Shown: positions 16,891 to 27,875 of the stretch, one piece after another | How positions within the stretch are numbered: the stretch's first letter is position 1 | How the letters are laid out: each line of letters opens with the position of its first letter | Notes under the pieces: generated by a model | Told to the model about the DNA's origin: nothing | The model's input: the letters and a program-made list of their open reading frames with translations, nothing else | Database searches by the model: none | Origin: RGIG5952 sp045603485 | GTDB lineage: Bacteria > Verrucomicrobiota > Kiritimatiellia > RFP12 > JAAYLN01 | Assembly (NCBI GenBank): GCA_045603485.1 | Contig: JAZUMF010000077.1 | Span: forward strand, 47,609 to 111,608 | Direction: 5' to 3' | DNA length: 64,000 bases | Translations under genes and position numbers: made by a program

Positions 16891-18066
16891 TTAGAAACTA
16901 TGCGTAAAGCCCAAGCGAAGCTCAGTCTCTGAGACTAATGTAAGCGCAGCATTGACACTCCAACCGTCAATAAAGCGATACCATCCTGCGAGACGAAACG
17001 CGATGGGATCATCGTGCTTTGCCGACAAATTCAACGGGCCGGAGGAATAAGGGAATTCACCTGAAACGCTTACATCGCTAAAAGCATATACTAAAGCCGC
17101 TGCTGAAGCGCCCCAATTTTCTTGTGAGTAAGTAAGCTCTAAATCAATCCTAAGCAAAAACTCGGTAATTTCAAGCGAGCTTGACTTTGTACTGTATGAC
17201 GAAAAGTAGCTTTCAACATCATTTGTACCGATAACAGTTCCTTGACTGAGAGACTTTACCGACAAATCAATCTCATCAATGCGGTACTTTGCATAAACTC
17301 CTGCGAGGGCACTCCAACTTCCTTCTTTAAGGAACGGCCTTTTATATCCCAAAGCGATCGCCTTGCTATTTCCGTCATCAAGGGTAGAACTTGCGACACC
17401 CATACCGCTTGGAACGATATCGCCGCCCTCGGCTGAAATGGCATATTGTGCTTCAATAGTCCACGCATTGCAGTATATACCTGCACCAACCGTAGTTCTC
17501 TCCAAGTCTGAATCTGAGCCTGAGAAATTTTCAACGCTCCACTTAAATGGCGTTGTATCCATCGGGGCGACCCAAAATCCCAGCGTCAATGGCTTCGAGG
17601 CGCTTGGAAGAGCCGACAAATCTAAGGGGGCTACCGTTCTCCTTGCATTTTCAGCAGGAATCGGTAACATCTCCTGCTTTGGTGGAATGGGTCTAAATTC
17701 CGCAATCGGCTTTTCAGGTACAGACGAAACGACTGGTTTTTTCTCGATTACGGTAGGCGGTTGCGGAGGCGTAGAAGTCTGCGAGGAGTAGGTATACATA
17801 ACATCACCGACCCTCATCAAGCGGCCTTCCACCGGCTGATATGGACCATAGACATTACCCGATTTGCCTATAAAAGAAAATCTTTGATCTAGGAGTGAGA
17901 GCTCGTATAAATCTCCACCCACCCTGACCTTTGCGCCGTGGTAGAGCGTATATGGGCCGAATGTCTTTCCAGTACGTGACTCAACTAGTAAAAACCGTGA
18001 TGCAGACAATGCGGTAAAGGTTGAAAAAAGAAAGACCGAAAGAAATAAAAAAAGTCTCTTTAGCAT
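16891..18066 (-). CDS. Outer-membrane beta-barrel-type protein
   Basis: 391 aa from the ATG at 18066 (GGTGG 7 bases upstream); a GTG at 18078 is an alternative. A signal peptide spans residues 1-22 (LKRLFLFLSVFLFSTFTALSA). Residues 23-95 contain two similar segments with GPYxxxxGxxxRVGxxxY, probably a small beta domain. A Pro/Lys linker follows, and residues 150-391 alternate polar and apolar residues with a terminal phenylalanine (LRLGFTHSF), as in outer-membrane barrels assembled by BAM. No family name is recognised. Its presence supports a Gram-negative envelope. Confidence 0.8.
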   Translation of the reverse strand: MLKRLFLFLSVFLFSTFTALSASRFLLVESRTGKTFGPYTLYHGAKVRVGGDLYELSLLDQRFSFIGKSGNVYGPYQPVEGRLMRVGDVMYTYSSQTSTPPQPPTVIEKKPVVSSVPEKPIAEFRPIPPKQEMLPIPAENARRTVAPLDLSALPSASKPLTLGFWVAPMDTTPFKWSVENFSGSDSDLERTTVGAGIYCNAWTIEAQYAISAEGGDIVPSGMGVASSTLDDGNSKAIALGYKRPFLKEGSWSALAGVYAKYRIDEIDLSVKSLSQGTVIGTNDVESYFSSYSTKSSSLEITEFLLRIDLELTYSQENWGASAAALVYAFSDVSVSGEFPYSSGPLNLSAKHDDPIAFRLAGWYRFIDGWSVNAALTLVSETELRLGFTHSF

Positions 18067-18093
18067 TGCTATATCCACCGGTGTTGAGCTATT

Positions 18094-18543
18094 TTACTGA
18101 ACAGGAATGGCGGTTTGCCTTTCAATAAGTTTATTATTCTCTTGGTTGAGTTCCTCGCATTTTTTCTTCAGCGACTCAATCTCAGCCTTGAGATTACGCT
18201 CGTTTTCCAAAAGAATATTGTTCTGATCGTTAATAAGTCGCAAATCTTTAGAAAGCGAACGGTTAGTTCTTGCAAGAGAATAAGCCGTCGCGCCTAAAAC
18301 CGCAACCAATGCCGCCGTAACGGCAAAATGAGTAACTGTCCTTACAAGCCCGGCGGTTTCAATTGGGCCTGGATTATTAGGTGTCACGGAAGATCCAGAC
18401 CTCTTGTGGTGATGTCCGCCGCTATGACGGCGATGGCGATGTACAATGTCATCACCATCGCAATAAGAAGAAGACGAACTGTGATTATGCGAATGACGAG
18501 AAGATGATGAATCCCTATAAGATCCGTTATCGTCAGAAGCCAT
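18094..18543 (-). CDS. His/Ser-rich membrane protein with coiled coil
   Basis: 149 aa from the ATG at 18543, with GAGGGG before it. The first 55 residues are extraordinarily rich in Ser, His, Arg and Asp (SSSSRHSHNHSSSSSY, HRHRRHSGGHHHKR), possibly a metal-binding or disordered tail. One transmembrane helix follows (about 70-90, FAVTAALVAVLGATAYSLA), then a coiled coil to the end. It lies between yajC and the outer-membrane protein gene, with gaps of 14 and 27 bases. The function is unknown. The layout suggests a cytoplasmic His-rich tail and a periplasmic coiled coil, or the reverse. Confidence 0.75.
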   Translation of the reverse strand: MASDDNGSYRDSSSSRHSHNHSSSSSYCDGDDIVHRHRRHSGGHHHKRSGSSVTPNNPGPIETAGLVRTVTHFAVTAALVAVLGATAYSLARTNRSLSKDLRLINDQNNILLENERNLKAEIESLKKKCEELNQENNKLIERQTAIPVQ

Positions 18544-18557
18544 TGACACACCCCTCT

Positions 18558-18884
18558 TTATTCAGCTGTAGGAGTCTCGTTTTCGTTAAGCAGACGCTGA
18601 ACTGCACCGCGGGCAATCTCAATCTTGACGCCAGGAGCGACTTCAACCATAAAGGTAAATTCTTTAACCTCGGCAATAGTGCCTATAAAGCCGCTTCCGA
18701 AAAGAATACGCTGTCCAGCGCGCATTGCGTCAATGGCTGCACGGCGCTCTTTTTCCTTGCGCTGCTGTGGGCGAACCATCAAGAAATAGAATATGGCGAA
18801 AATAATCACCATAGGCATAAGCATTTCAAGAATTCCACCCTGACGCGGTGCCGCCTGTGCAATAATTGTGAAGAGTTCTGTCAT
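18558..18884 (-). CDS. yajC: Preprotein translocase subunit YajC
   Basis: 108-aa YajC. A short N-terminus precedes a single membrane helix (MVIIFAIFYFLMVRPQQRKEKE, the family signature), followed by a small basic/beta cytoplasmic domain (GFIGTIAEVKEFTFMVEVAPGVKIEIARGAV). YajC joins SecDF to the SecYEG protein-export channel. Its place directly after rpoC is unusual; in most bacteria it sits with tgt and secDF. The ribosome site AAGGAGG abuts a strong hairpin between rpoC and yajC, so its translation may be controlled separately from the rpo genes. Confidence 0.95.
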   Translation of the reverse strand: MTELFTIIAQAAPRQGGILEMLMPMVIIFAIFYFLMVRPQQRKEKERRAAIDAMRAGQRILFGSGFIGTIAEVKEFTFMVEVAPGVKIEIARGAVQRLLNENETPTAE

Positions 18885-18896
18885 AATTGATCCTCC

Positions 18897-18929
18897 TTAG
18901 CGGAAGAACGCATTGCGTTCCTCCGCTAA
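18897..18929 (-). terminator. rpoC-yajC intercistronic hairpin
   Basis: TTAGCGGA-A-GAACGC-ATT-GCGTTC-C-TCCGCTAA forms a 14-bp stem with one mismatch and a 3-base loop. No U-tract follows; instead the yajC ribosome site (AAGGAGG) overlaps the base of the stem. It may be an attenuator, a processing site or a translation switch rather than a plain terminator. Confidence 0.6.
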
Positions 18930-18935
18930 TCAACT

Positions 18936-21900
18936 TTAAGCTTCAAAGTCGTCGACAATCGAGCCGTCGTTTGCGACAGTCTCAGCATCGTTTTCGTAGA
19001 CCTCGGTAGGATATCCCTCATCCTCCTCGTTGTCCTCGTTATCATCGTGTCCCGCATAGCTCTGTTGGGCTTCAACAGGCAGAGGATTAAGGACTTCCTC
19101 GGGGATTGGCTCGACAAGAGGAACGAGCTTAATGCGACGATGCTTGCTAAAGCCGGTACCGCCAGGGATGAGGTGACCGAGAATGACATTCTCCTTGAAG
19201 CCGCGGAGGTCGTCGACACGACCGAGAGTTGCAGCCTCGGCGAGAACTCTTGTGGTATCCTGGAAGGATGCCGCTGAAATGAAGCTGTCTGTCTCAAGAG
19301 CCGCCTTGGTGATACCGAGAAGTGCCGGCTGAGCCTCAGACGGACGCTTACCCTCTGCAGCCATAGCCTCGTTTGTTGCGAGGAACTGCTGACGGGTAAC
19401 CTGATCGTTCCAAAGGAAGTCTGTATCACCAGGATTGGTGATGCGGACCTTGCGGAGCATCTGGCGGACGATGATTTCGATGTGCTTATCGTTAATTTCT
19501 ACGCCCTGAGCACTGTAAACCTGCTGAACTTCTTCAACGAGATAACGCTGCAATTCCTGAGGACCGCAAACATCAAGGATTTCCTGTGGGATAATCGGAC
19601 CGTCGGTAAGCTTCTGACCCTTACGGACATGATCGCCTTCTGTGACAACGATGTGCTTACCCATCTGAATGAGGTGCTCTTCCTGAACGCCTGTGACCTC
19701 ATCAGCGACAATTACGCAACGACGGCCGCGGACATTCTGACCCCACCTGATGACACCCTCAATCTTGGCAATATCGGCGGCATCGGTTGGATGGCGAGCT
19801 TCGAAGAGCTCGGCAACGCGTGGCAAACCACCAGTAATATCGCGTGTCTTGGCTGCCTGACGGGGAGTCTTGGCAAGAATGGTACCGGCCTTGACCGATT
19901 CGCCATCCTGAACCATGATGTGAGCACCGACAGGAATCGGGTATGAGCCCAGCGGGATATACTCGCGTGATCCCTTTTCGCGCATAAGAATGGTAATCGA
20001 TGGGTGGGCATCCGATGAAGATTCGCGGACAACATACATTGGCTTGCCGGTATCTGTTGTCGTCTCGACTTCAACGGTATCACCCTCGATAAACTCGTCG
20101 AACTGAACCTTACCTTCGTACTCGGAAATAACTGGGACTGAGTGTGGATCCCATTCAGCTACGATATCATCGGCCTTGACGGTGTCGCCAGCCTTAACGA
20201 GAAGCGTAGTACCGATCTGGAGCTGAATGCTTTCAAGCTCGTGACCTGCGGCATTCTTGATAACGAGCGCACCGCTCTTGTTAAGAACGACTTCCTTGCC
20301 ATCCTCGTTGGTGACGGTACGGACATCATCTCCAAATGAGACGACACCTTCATGGTGTACCTTGATTTCGTTAGAGACAACCGAGGCGGAAGCAGTACCA
20401 CCAACATGGAAGGTACGCATCGTAAGCTGGGTACCTGGCTCACCGATTGACTGTGCGGCGACGATACCGACTGCAGTACCGATTTCAACGGGCTTGCCAG
20501 TCGAGAGGTCGCGACCGTAGCACTTGGCGCACATACCGTGCTGCGCTTCGCAGGTAAGACCAGAGCGAATCCAAACGCGCTCGATACCAGCCTTCTTGAT
20601 GCGCTTGCAGGCCTCTTCGTCAATCTCCTCATTTGCCCTGAGAATAACCTCGTTTGTGGTTGGATCATAGAGGTCATGAAGTGCAGTACGGCCGAGGATA
20701 CGCTTTGTGAGCGGTGTGGCGTTCTCATTCTCGGCATCAGCGATGATTTCAATACCATTGACGGTATTGCAGTCGTCCGTGACGATGATGACATCCTGAG
20801 AAACATCAACCAAACGGCGGGTAAGATAACCAGCGTCAGCGGTCTTAAGAGCCGTATCAGCCAAACCTTTACGAGCACCGTGAGATGAAATAAAGTATTC
20901 GAGAATGGAAAGACCTTCGCGGAAGGATGCGGTAATCGGGGTTTCGATAATTTCGCCCGACGGCTTAGCCATAAGACCGCGCATACCGGCGAGCTGACGA
21001 ATCTGCTGCTTTGAACCACGAGCCTTTGAGTCGAACATCATGAAGAGCGGGTTCGTCTCGTTTGGATTGACAGCATCTGGATTCTGGTTGCGGTCGATAG
21101 CGACATAGAGCTCATCAGCAATCTTATCGGTTGTTGTCGTCCAAATGTCAACGATCTTGTTGTGACGCTCGCCGTCCGTAATAAGACCGAGCTGATACTG
21201 CTGATCGATCTTGGCTGCTTCTGCGCGAGCCGCATCAAGGAACTCATCCTTGCGGGAAGGACGAATCATATCCTTAAGACCCATCGATACGCCGGCCTTG
21301 GTAGCATACTCATAGCCGAGATCCTTGAGGTCGTCGAGTACCTTTACCGTTGCATCATGGCCAACGACATGGTGGCAGTTAAGAATGAGGTCGCCAAGCT
21401 TAGACTTATCAACCTTGATGTTGATAAAACCAATCTCGTCAGGCCAAATCTCGTTGAAAATCACGCGGCCGACAGTAGTCTCAATGACCTTAGCGTCCTT
21501 GACGCCGTAGGAGGTATCGCGACCAAAGTCCGGGTTCTTGATAAGAATACGGGAGTGATTGTCGAGATAGCCCTGCTCACGGGCGAGAAGAATCTCGGAA
21601 ATTCCCGACATAAACGGAAGGTGCTCGTTCCAATCAATTGGATCCTTGCCTGGCTCATGACCTGCAAGCTTATCCTTCTGACCGACCTCGGTAAGATAGT
21701 AGATACCAAGGGCGATATCCTGCGTCGGGGTCATAATTGACTTACCCGATGCAGGTGAGAAAATTGAGTTGGAGGCAAGCATCAAGAGATGGCTCTCAAG
21801 CTGAGCCTCAATTGAAAGAGGTACATGAACAGCCATCTGGTCACCGTCGAAGTCGGCGTTAAATGCCGTACATACCATCGGGTGAAGCTGAATGGCCTCG

Positions 21901-23234
21901 CCTTCAATCAAGACAGGCTCGAAGGACTGAATCGAGAGACGGTGCAAGGTAGGTGCACGGTTAAGCATAACCGTCTTACCCTTAATGACCTCATCAAGAG
22001 CATCCCAAACAAGACGATCCTGACGCTCAATGAGCTTGCGGGCTGTACGAACGGTATGTGTGTAGCCCAATTCCTTCAAGCGGCGGATAATGAATGGCTC
22101 AAAGAGTGTAAGAGCCATCTTCTTGGGAAGACCGCACTGATAGAGCTTAAGTTTGGGGCCGACGACGATAACAGAACGGCCGGAATAGTCGACACGCTTA
22201 CCGAGAAGGTTCTGACGGAAGCGACCCGTCTTACCTTTAAGCATATCAGAAAGTGACTTGAGCGGACGATTGCCGGCACCGGTAACGGGCTTGCCATGAC
22301 GACCGTTGTCAAAGACCGCGTCAACAGCCTCTTGAAGCATACGCTTTTCGTTACGGATGATAACATCAGGCGTCTTGAGCTGCAAGAGATTGCGAAGACG
22401 GTTGTTACGATTGATAACGCGACGATAAAGGTCGTTAAGGTCGGAGGTCGCAAAGCGACCGCCGTCTAGTGGAACGAGAGGACGCAAATCCGGTGGGATA
22501 ACGGGAAGAACATCCAAAACCATCCACTCGGGACGGGCCTCGGAACGAATAAATCCATCGCAAATCTTCATACGCTTTGAGATTTGCTTGCGCTTCTGCT
22601 TGCTGGAAGTATTCTCGATATCCTGCTCAAGCTGATACTTGAGCTCTTCAAGGTCAATCGCCTTCAGGCACTCGCGGACAGCCTCGGCGCCCATCATTGC
22701 CTTGAAGTTGTCGCCGTACTTGTCAAGAGCCTCTTGGTATTCATCCTCGGAAAGGAGCTGATTCGGCTGGAGAGGAGTATCGCCTGGGTCGACGACCAAA
22801 TGATCCTCGTAATAGATTACACGCTCAAGCTGGCTGCTGGGGATGTCAAGAATTGTAGCGATGCGTGAAGGATTGCACTTGAAGAACCAGATGTGTGAAA
22901 CTGGAACGGCAAGCTCAATATGACCCATGCGCTGACGACGGACTCGAGAAACCGTAACCTCGACACCGCAACGATCGCAAACGATACCCTTGTGCTTAAT
23001 GCGCTTATACTTACCGCAAGCGCACTCCCAGTCATGGGTCGGGCCAAAGATACGCTCGCAGAAAAGGCCGTCCTTCTCCGGGCGGTATGTGCGGTAGTTG
23101 ATTGTCTCTGGATTACGGATTTCGCCGTGGCTCCATGAACGAATCGTATCAGGGGATGCCAGCATGATGCGAACTGAATCATACTGGTCGGAATTGACAG
23201 ATCCAAACATTTCGTTGACTGCGTAAGGATTCAT
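18936..23234 (-). CDS. rpoC: RNA polymerase beta' subunit
   Basis: 1432 aa from the ATG at 23234, chosen because AAGGAG lies 10 bases upstream; an earlier TTG would add 8 residues. It is the catalytic beta' subunit of RNA polymerase. The zinc motif [13 protein letters not shown]...CDRCG is near residue 60, the catalytic magnesium site [10 protein letters not shown] near 455, and the second zinc cluster ([13 protein letters not shown]) near 900. The C-terminal tail is acidic ([15 protein letters not shown]). The gene follows rpoB after 36 bases. Length and domain order are those of a normal bacterial beta' without large lineage insertions at the trigger loop. Confidence 0.99.
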   Translation of the reverse strand: MNPYAVNEMFGSVNSDQYDSVRIMLASPDTIRSWSHGEIRNPETINYRTYRPEKDGLFCERIFGPTHDWECACGKYKRIKHKGIVCDRCGVEVTVSRVRRQRMGHIELAVPVSHIWFFKCNPSRIATILDIPSSQLERVIYYEDHLVVDPGDTPLQPNQLLSEDEYQEALDKYGDNFKAMMGAEAVRECLKAIDLEELKYQLEQDIENTSSKQKRKQISKRMKICDGFIRSEARPEWMVLDVLPVIPPDLRPLVPLDGGRFATSDLNDLYRRVINRNNRLRNLLQLKTPDVIIRNEKRMLQEAVDAVFDNGRHGKPVTGAGNRPLKSLSDMLKGKTGRFRQNLLGKRVDYSGRSVIVVGPKLKLYQCGLPKKMALTLFEPFIIRRLKELGYTHTVRTARKLIERQDRLVWDALDEVIKGKTVMLNRAPTLHRLSIQSFEPVLIEGEAIQLHPMVCTAFNADFDGDQMAVHVPLSIEAQLESHLLMLASNSIFSPASGKSIMTPTQDIALGIYYLTEVGQKDKLAGHEPGKDPIDWNEHLPFMSGISEILLAREQGYLDNHSRILIKNPDFGRDTSYGVKDAKVIETTVGRVIFNEIWPDEIGFINIKVDKSKLGDLILNCHHVVGHDATVKVLDDLKDLGYEYATKAGVSMGLKDMIRPSRKDEFLDAARAEAAKIDQQYQLGLITDGERHNKIVDIWTTTTDKIADELYVAIDRNQNPDAVNPNETNPLFMMFDSKARGSKQQIRQLAGMRGLMAKPSGEIIETPITASFREGLSILEYFISSHGARKGLADTALKTADAGYLTRRLVDVSQDVIIVTDDCNTVNGIEIIADAENENATPLTKRILGRTALHDLYDPTTNEVILRANEEIDEEACKRIKKAGIERVWIRSGLTCEAQHGMCAKCYGRDLSTGKPVEIGTAVGIVAAQSIGEPGTQLTMRTFHVGGTASASVVSNEIKVHHEGVVSFGDDVRTVTNEDGKEVVLNKSGALVIKNAAGHELESIQLQIGTTLLVKAGDTVKADDIVAEWDPHSVPVISEYEGKVQFDEFIEGDTVEVETTTDTGKPMYVVRESSSDAHPSITILMREKGSREYIPLGSYPIPVGAHIMVQDGESVKAGTILAKTPRQAAKTRDITGGLPRVAELFEARHPTDAADIAKIEGVIRWGQNVRGRRCVIVADEVTGVQEEHLIQMGKHIVVTEGDHVRKGQKLTDGPIIPQEILDVCGPQELQRYLVEEVQQVYSAQGVEINDKHIEIIVRQMLRKVRITNPGDTDFLWNDQVTRQQFLATNEAMAAEGKRPSEAQPALLGITKAALETDSFISAASFQDTTRVLAEAATLGRVDDLRGFKENVILGHLIPGGTGFSKHRRIKLVPLVEPIPEEVLNPLPVEAQQSYAGHDDNEDNEEDEGYPTEVYENDAETVANDGSIVDDFEA

Positions 23235-23270
23235 AAAATCGTTTCTCCTTAGAACCAATTGGCGTTGGAA

Positions 23271-26200
23271 TTAGTTGGCGGGCGTATTGTCAAGAGCTGC
23301 CGGGAGTTGAATCTCATCCTCGACATCGTCTCCAATAAGCTTCATATTGAGGCAAAGACCGCGAAGCTCGTTCATAAGAACCGAGAATGACTCTGGCATA
23401 CCTGCTTCAAGCGTATTTGTGCCCTTGACGATAGACTCATAGATGCGGGTACGGCCGCCGACATCGTCAGACTTAACCGTGAGGAGCTCCTGGAGAGCGT
23501 AGGCAACACCATATGCTTCAAGAGCCCAAACCTCCATTTCACCCATACGCTGACCGCCGTACTGGGCTTTACCGCCGAGAGGCTGCTGCGTGACAAGCGA
23601 GTAAGGACCGATTGCACGGGCGTGAATCTTGTCAGTGACAAGGTGGTGGAGCTTGAGGAAGTAGGTTCCACCGACGACAACTCGCTGATCGAAGGGCTGA
23701 CCGGTACGGCCATCATAGACGACAGACTTACCGTCGGGATTAATCCATGGGTTTATGCCGCGGGCAACCTGAGAATCGTGAGCCTTCTGGAGAAGCTCGT
23801 CAATCGTCTTTTCAGGAACACCATCGAAGACCGGTGTTGCGGCGTAGATGCCCAACTCGCGGCAAGCAAGACCGAGATAAGCCTCAAAAAGCTGACCAAG
23901 GTTCATACGAGAAGGAACGCCGAGCGGGTTAAGAACGATATCAACCGGTGTGCCGTCAGGCAGATAAGGCATATCGCAATCCTTGACGATACGAGAGACA
24001 ACGCCCTTGTTACCGTGACGACCTGCGAGCTTATCACCAACTGAAAGATTCTTCTTCTCTGCGATGTAAACACGAACCTGCTTAATCACAGAAGAGTCGC
24101 CGGAGGATGCGCCGTCAAAGCTGAGGTTATCAATCGAAGCCTCAAGCTCATCGAACTGCCCCTTGAACTTATTAATCATGTTGACGACATCGTCCATCAC
24201 CTCGCCGTTGAAGTTGACATGGCAATGAGCCTTGGCGATGCGGGTAATGGCACGCTTCATGACCTTGTGGTCGGCAGGAACGATTACCTCGTCAGAATTT
24301 GCGTCAACAATCTCGAACGAAATTGTCTCTCCGAGAATGAACTTGCTAAGAGCATTTACGCAGTCATCCTCAAGAGATGCGATTCTATCACGACGCTCGG
24401 CCTCGAGATCCTCAGGGCTCTTCTCATTTGAAGGTAGGCGAACCTCTGAATCCTCATCCTCACCGCTCTCCGGATTGATATTCTGGAAGTCATCATCCTC
24501 AACCAAATCGCGGACATCGTCATCGTTTATACGCTTGATAGGCGAAGAACGGCCAAGACCGTGCGCCAAATCCTGCTTGGTGATGACCTTGACATTCATA
24601 ACGACACCATATGTGCCGCTCGGAACCTTGAGAGAGCTATCGCGGACATCGGCAGCCTTGGCACCGAAAATGGCGCGGAGAAGGCGCTCTTCCGGAGCAA
24701 GCTCCGTCTCAGACTTAGGTGTGATCTTACCGACAAGAATATCACCGGGGCGAACCTCTGCGCCGATACGGATTACGCCATCGGCATCGAGATTGCGAAG
24801 CGCATCTTCACCGACATTTGGAATATCTGCCGTAATCTCTTCTGCGCCAAGCTTGGTATCGCGAGCCATAACCTCATAATCCTGAATATGGATCGAGGTG
24901 AAGACATCGTCGCGGACAATACGCTCGGAAACGAGAATAGCGTCCTCGAAGTTGAAGCCGTTCCATGGCATATATGCGCAAAGAAGGTTTTTACCGAGAG
25001 CAAGCTCGCCGTCCTTTGTGGATGGGCCATCGGCTAGGCAATCGCCAACCTTGACCGCATCTCCGACCTTGACGATCGGCTTCTGGTTAAAGCAGGTCGT
25101 GGCGTTGGTGCGACGGAACTTCTGAAGATTGTAAACACGATAGCCGGGACCCTGCTTCTTGTTGCGTGGAGGCATCTTGCCATTATCTGTAACGACAATT
25201 TCCGTTGCCGAAACATAGGCGACAATACCATCCTCAATAGCAAGTACCGTCACGCATGAGTCAACTGCTGCGCGATGCTCAAGACCCGTTGCAACAAATG
25301 GGCGGTCAGGACGCAATAGAGGTACTGCCTGACGCATCATGTTTGCGCCCATCAATGCACGGTTTGCGTCATCGTGCTCAAGGAACGGAATCAAACCTGC
25401 GGCGATGGAGATAACCTGAAGCGGTGACACATCGACAAACTGAACCGATGAGGAAGGAACCTCTAAGAACTCAGTCTTATGACGGGCCGTTACGCGGTCA
25501 GTCAGGAAGCTGCCGTCAGCACCGAGGAGGGAGTTTGCCTGAGCAATGACATACTGCTCCTCGACATCAGCCGACATATATACGACCTCGTCTGTGACCT
25601 TGCCGTCAACAACGCGGCGGTATGGACTCTCAATGAAGCCATACTCGTTAATGTGGGCATAGAGACCGAGTGATGAAATAAGACCGATGTTTGGACCTTC
25701 AGGAGTCTCAATCGGGCAAATACGACCATAGTGAGATGTGTGAACGTCGCGGACCTCAAAGCCTGCTCGGTCGCGATTCATACCACCGGGACCGAGAGCT
25801 GAAAGACGACGCTTGTGGGCAAGAGCCGAGAGCGGGTTCGTCTGGTCCATAAACTGTGAAAGCTGGCTGCGTCCGAAGAAGTCCTGAACAACGGCTGAGA
25901 GCGACTTGGCAGTGACAAGCTTTGAAGGCGAAATAACGCCAGTAGCGCTGTCAAAAACGCTCATGCGCTCGCGGATAAGGTGCTCGGTGCGGCTCAAGCC
26001 GACGCGGCAGGCATTCTCAACGAGCTCGCCGGCTGTACGGATACGACGGCTTCCGAGGTGGTCAATATCATCAACATCGCTACGGCCGACGCGGATATCA
26101 AGCAACCAGCGGATTGACTCAACGACATCAATACCGCTCTCGTCAAGAGTGCGGAGCTCAGAATCAACCTTGCCCTCAAGACCAAGCTTGGCATTGATCT

Positions 26201-27263
26201 TGTGGCGACCGACCTTGGTAAGGTCGTAGTGACGCTGATCAAAGAAAAGACGGCGGAGAAGCTGCTTGGCGTTAGAAGCGGTCGCGGGGTCACCGGGACG
26301 GAGGCGACGGTAAATATCGGTCAAAGCCTCCTCCTCTGTATGGGTCTGATCGACGAGAAGGGTCTTAAGGAGAACGCCTTCATCCCAAGAAACATCAACG
26401 ACCTCTACATCGGCGAAGTTGGCCTGAGACATCTGACGGAGAACAGCCTCAGAAACAGGCTCGTAGCGACGAGCCAAAACTGCACGGCTGTCAACATCAA
26501 TCACATCGTCCTTGAAGTGGAGATGCTTAAGATTGGTAGCGTCGACATCGGCAAGGCGAATGCAATTTGTGGCATTCTTGGCAACCTTGATCGTGCTGTC
26601 AAGGACAATCTTCTTAAAGGTGTAATACAAACCTAGAATCTGCTCATCGCTTCCAAAGCCAAGAGCACGAAGGAATGTCGTTGCGTAGAACTTCCTTCTC
26701 CTACGGCGGCGGTCCATGTAGACCCAAAGAATATCGCTCGTATCAAACTGAATCTCAATCCAGTTGCCGCGGTCGGGAATGATGCGGACAGAGTAAAGCG
26801 TCTGACCATTGGTATGAGGTGCTGACTCGGTGCAGACACCAGGGCTACGATGCAACTGAGAAACAATGACGCGCTCAGCACCATTTACGACAAAGGCGCC
26901 GTCTGGAGTCATAAGGGGGATATCACCCATGAAGACCTCTTCTTCACGATGCTCCTCACCCTCACGCAAATCAAACTTGACTCTTAGAGGCGCAGCATAT
27001 GTGCCACCATCGGCCAAGGCCTCAAGAATACTGAACTTGGGCTGACCAAAAGAATACTCGACAAAGTGGAGCGAGTACTTGCCGTCGGCGGCCTCGACGG
27101 GGAAAATTTCGTTAAATGCAGCCTGAAGACCTTTTTTGTTGTCACGCTTGGCAGGCGGCACGTCCAGTTGTAGGAAGTCCTTGTAAGACTGGGTCTGGAT
27201 TTCGATTAGATTCGGCGGTGGGATTACCGGATTCAAGGTGCCGAAAGACTTTCTTTCTATCAT
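23271..27263 (-). CDS. rpoB: RNA polymerase beta subunit
   Basis: 1330 aa from the ATG at 27263 (AAGAGG upstream); a TTG start would add 9 residues. It is the beta subunit of RNA polymerase. The rifampicin-pocket segment reads LSQFMDQTNPLSALAHKRR followed by LSALGPGG, with the key Asp, Ser, His, Arg and Ser residues in their sensitive-type states. Conserved C-terminal motifs are present (DKLAGRHGNKG near 1040, GGKAQYGGQRMGEMEVWALEA near 1220). An acidic insertion (DDDVRDLVEDDDF...) lies in the flap/lineage region around residue 930. The gene is preceded by rplL and followed by rpoC, the standard order. Confidence 0.99.
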   Translation of the reverse strand: MIERKSFGTLNPVIPPPNLIEIQTQSYKDFLQLDVPPAKRDNKKGLQAAFNEIFPVEAADGKYSLHFVEYSFGQPKFSILEALADGGTYAAPLRVKFDLREGEEHREEEVFMGDIPLMTPDGAFVVNGAERVIVSQLHRSPGVCTESAPHTNGQTLYSVRIIPDRGNWIEIQFDTSDILWVYMDRRRRRRKFYATTFLRALGFGSDEQILGLYYTFKKIVLDSTIKVAKNATNCIRLADVDATNLKHLHFKDDVIDVDSRAVLARRYEPVSEAVLRQMSQANFADVEVVDVSWDEGVLLKTLLVDQTHTEEEALTDIYRRLRPGDPATASNAKQLLRRLFFDQRHYDLTKVGRHKINAKLGLEGKVDSELRTLDESGIDVVESIRWLLDIRVGRSDVDDIDHLGSRRIRTAGELVENACRVGLSRTEHLIRERMSVFDSATGVISPSKLVTAKSLSAVVQDFFGRSQLSQFMDQTNPLSALAHKRRLSALGPGGMNRDRAGFEVRDVHTSHYGRICPIETPEGPNIGLISSLGLYAHINEYGFIESPYRRVVDGKVTDEVVYMSADVEEQYVIAQANSLLGADGSFLTDRVTARHKTEFLEVPSSSVQFVDVSPLQVISIAAGLIPFLEHDDANRALMGANMMRQAVPLLRPDRPFVATGLEHRAAVDSCVTVLAIEDGIVAYVSATEIVVTDNGKMPPRNKKQGPGYRVYNLQKFRRTNATTCFNQKPIVKVGDAVKVGDCLADGPSTKDGELALGKNLLCAYMPWNGFNFEDAILVSERIVRDDVFTSIHIQDYEVMARDTKLGAEEITADIPNVGEDALRNLDADGVIRIGAEVRPGDILVGKITPKSETELAPEERLLRAIFGAKAADVRDSSLKVPSGTYGVVMNVKVITKQDLAHGLGRSSPIKRINDDDVRDLVEDDDFQNINPESGEDEDSEVRLPSNEKSPEDLEAERRDRIASLEDDCVNALSKFILGETISFEIVDANSDEVIVPADHKVMKRAITRIAKAHCHVNFNGEVMDDVVNMINKFKGQFDELEASIDNLSFDGASSGDSSVIKQVRVYIAEKKNLSVGDKLAGRHGNKGVVSRIVKDCDMPYLPDGTPVDIVLNPLGVPSRMNLGQLFEAYLGLACRELGIYAATPVFDGVPEKTIDELLQKAHDSQVARGINPWINPDGKSVVYDGRTGQPFDQRVVVGGTYFLKLHHLVTDKIHARAIGPYSLVTQQPLGGKAQYGGQRMGEMEVWALEAYGVAYALQELLTVKSDDVGGRTRIYESIVKGTNTLEAGMPESFSVLMNELRGLCLNMKLIGDDVEDEIQLPAALDNTPAN

Positions 27264-27317
27264 CGTAGAACCTCTTGACGACTTGGACAAATGACGCGAT
27301 AGTGTAAAATGAAGGCA

Positions 27318-27345
27318 CGACTACCCACGCGTCGGCAGGTAGTCG
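27318..27345 (-). terminator. rplL-rpoB intercistronic hairpin
   Basis: CGACTACC (27318-27325) pairs with GGTAGTCG (27338-27345) across a 12-base loop. It occupies the usual place of the rplL-rpoB attenuator, which lowers polymerase expression relative to L7/L12. Confidence 0.5.
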
Positions 27346-27368
27346 GCCTGTTACAAGAACCAAAAAGG

Positions 27369-27740
27369 TTACTTGATTTCAACCTTGGCGCCGGCCTTCT
27401 CGACCTGCTCCTTGATCTTGTCGGCTTCGTCCTTAGCGACGCCGGTCTTGATGGCCTTAGGAGCACCATCAACGAGATCCTTGGCATCCTTGAGGCCGAG
27501 ACCGGTGATAGCACGAACCTCCTTGATGACTGCGATCTTGTTTGCGCCAGCCTCAGCGAGGATAACATCAAACTCGGTCTTCTCCTCTGCAGGAGCAGCA
27601 GCGGCGGCAGCAGCAGGAGCGGCAGCAGCTACAGGAGCGGCAGCAGAAACGCCCCACTTCTCTTCGAGGGTCTTGACGAGATCGGCAATCTCGAGAACGG
27701 TAAGTCCACTGAGGAACTCAACAACTTCGTCCTTTGTCAT
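27369..27740 (-). CDS. rplL: Ribosomal protein L7/L12
   Basis: 123 aa from the ATG at 27740 ([13 protein letters not shown]); an in-frame extension upstream is not coding. The N-terminal dimerisation helices are followed by an Ala/Pro hinge (residues about 35-60) and the conserved C-terminal domain ([44 protein letters not shown]). L7/L12 forms the ribosomal stalk that recruits elongation factors. It lies between rplJ and rpoB with unusually long spacers on both sides. Confidence 0.98.
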   Translation of the reverse strand: MTKDEVVEFLSGLTVLEIADLVKTLEEKWGVSAAAPVAAAAPAAAAAAAPAEEKTEFDVILAEAGANKIAVIKEVRAITGLGLKDAKDLVDGAPKAIKTGVAKDEADKIKEQVEKAGAKVEIK

Positions 27741-27875
27741 TTTAATACTTCCTTGTGTTTTTTGTTGTTTATAACCCCGCATGTCTGATGCATGCGTGGA
27801 ACACCGAACCGGAGCCATGCTCGGCACCCGCCGTGCGGCGCCGGTGCGGTTTTACGGTTGATGCGCGAAGCCTTA
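27741..27875 (-). other. rplJ-rplL spacer with hairpins
   Basis: 135 bases without a gene, long for this junction. It contains the stem CGCATG...CATGCG (about 27778-27796) and a GC-rich palindromic stretch around GGCGCCG (about 27836-27850). These probably adjust the higher expression of L7/L12 (inference). Confidence 0.4.

Noticed and set aside
23235..23258. TTG start giving eight extra residues on rpoC
   Set aside because: AAGGAG lies between the TTG and the ATG at 23234, so the ATG is the real start. The same reasoning applies to the TTG before rpoB.
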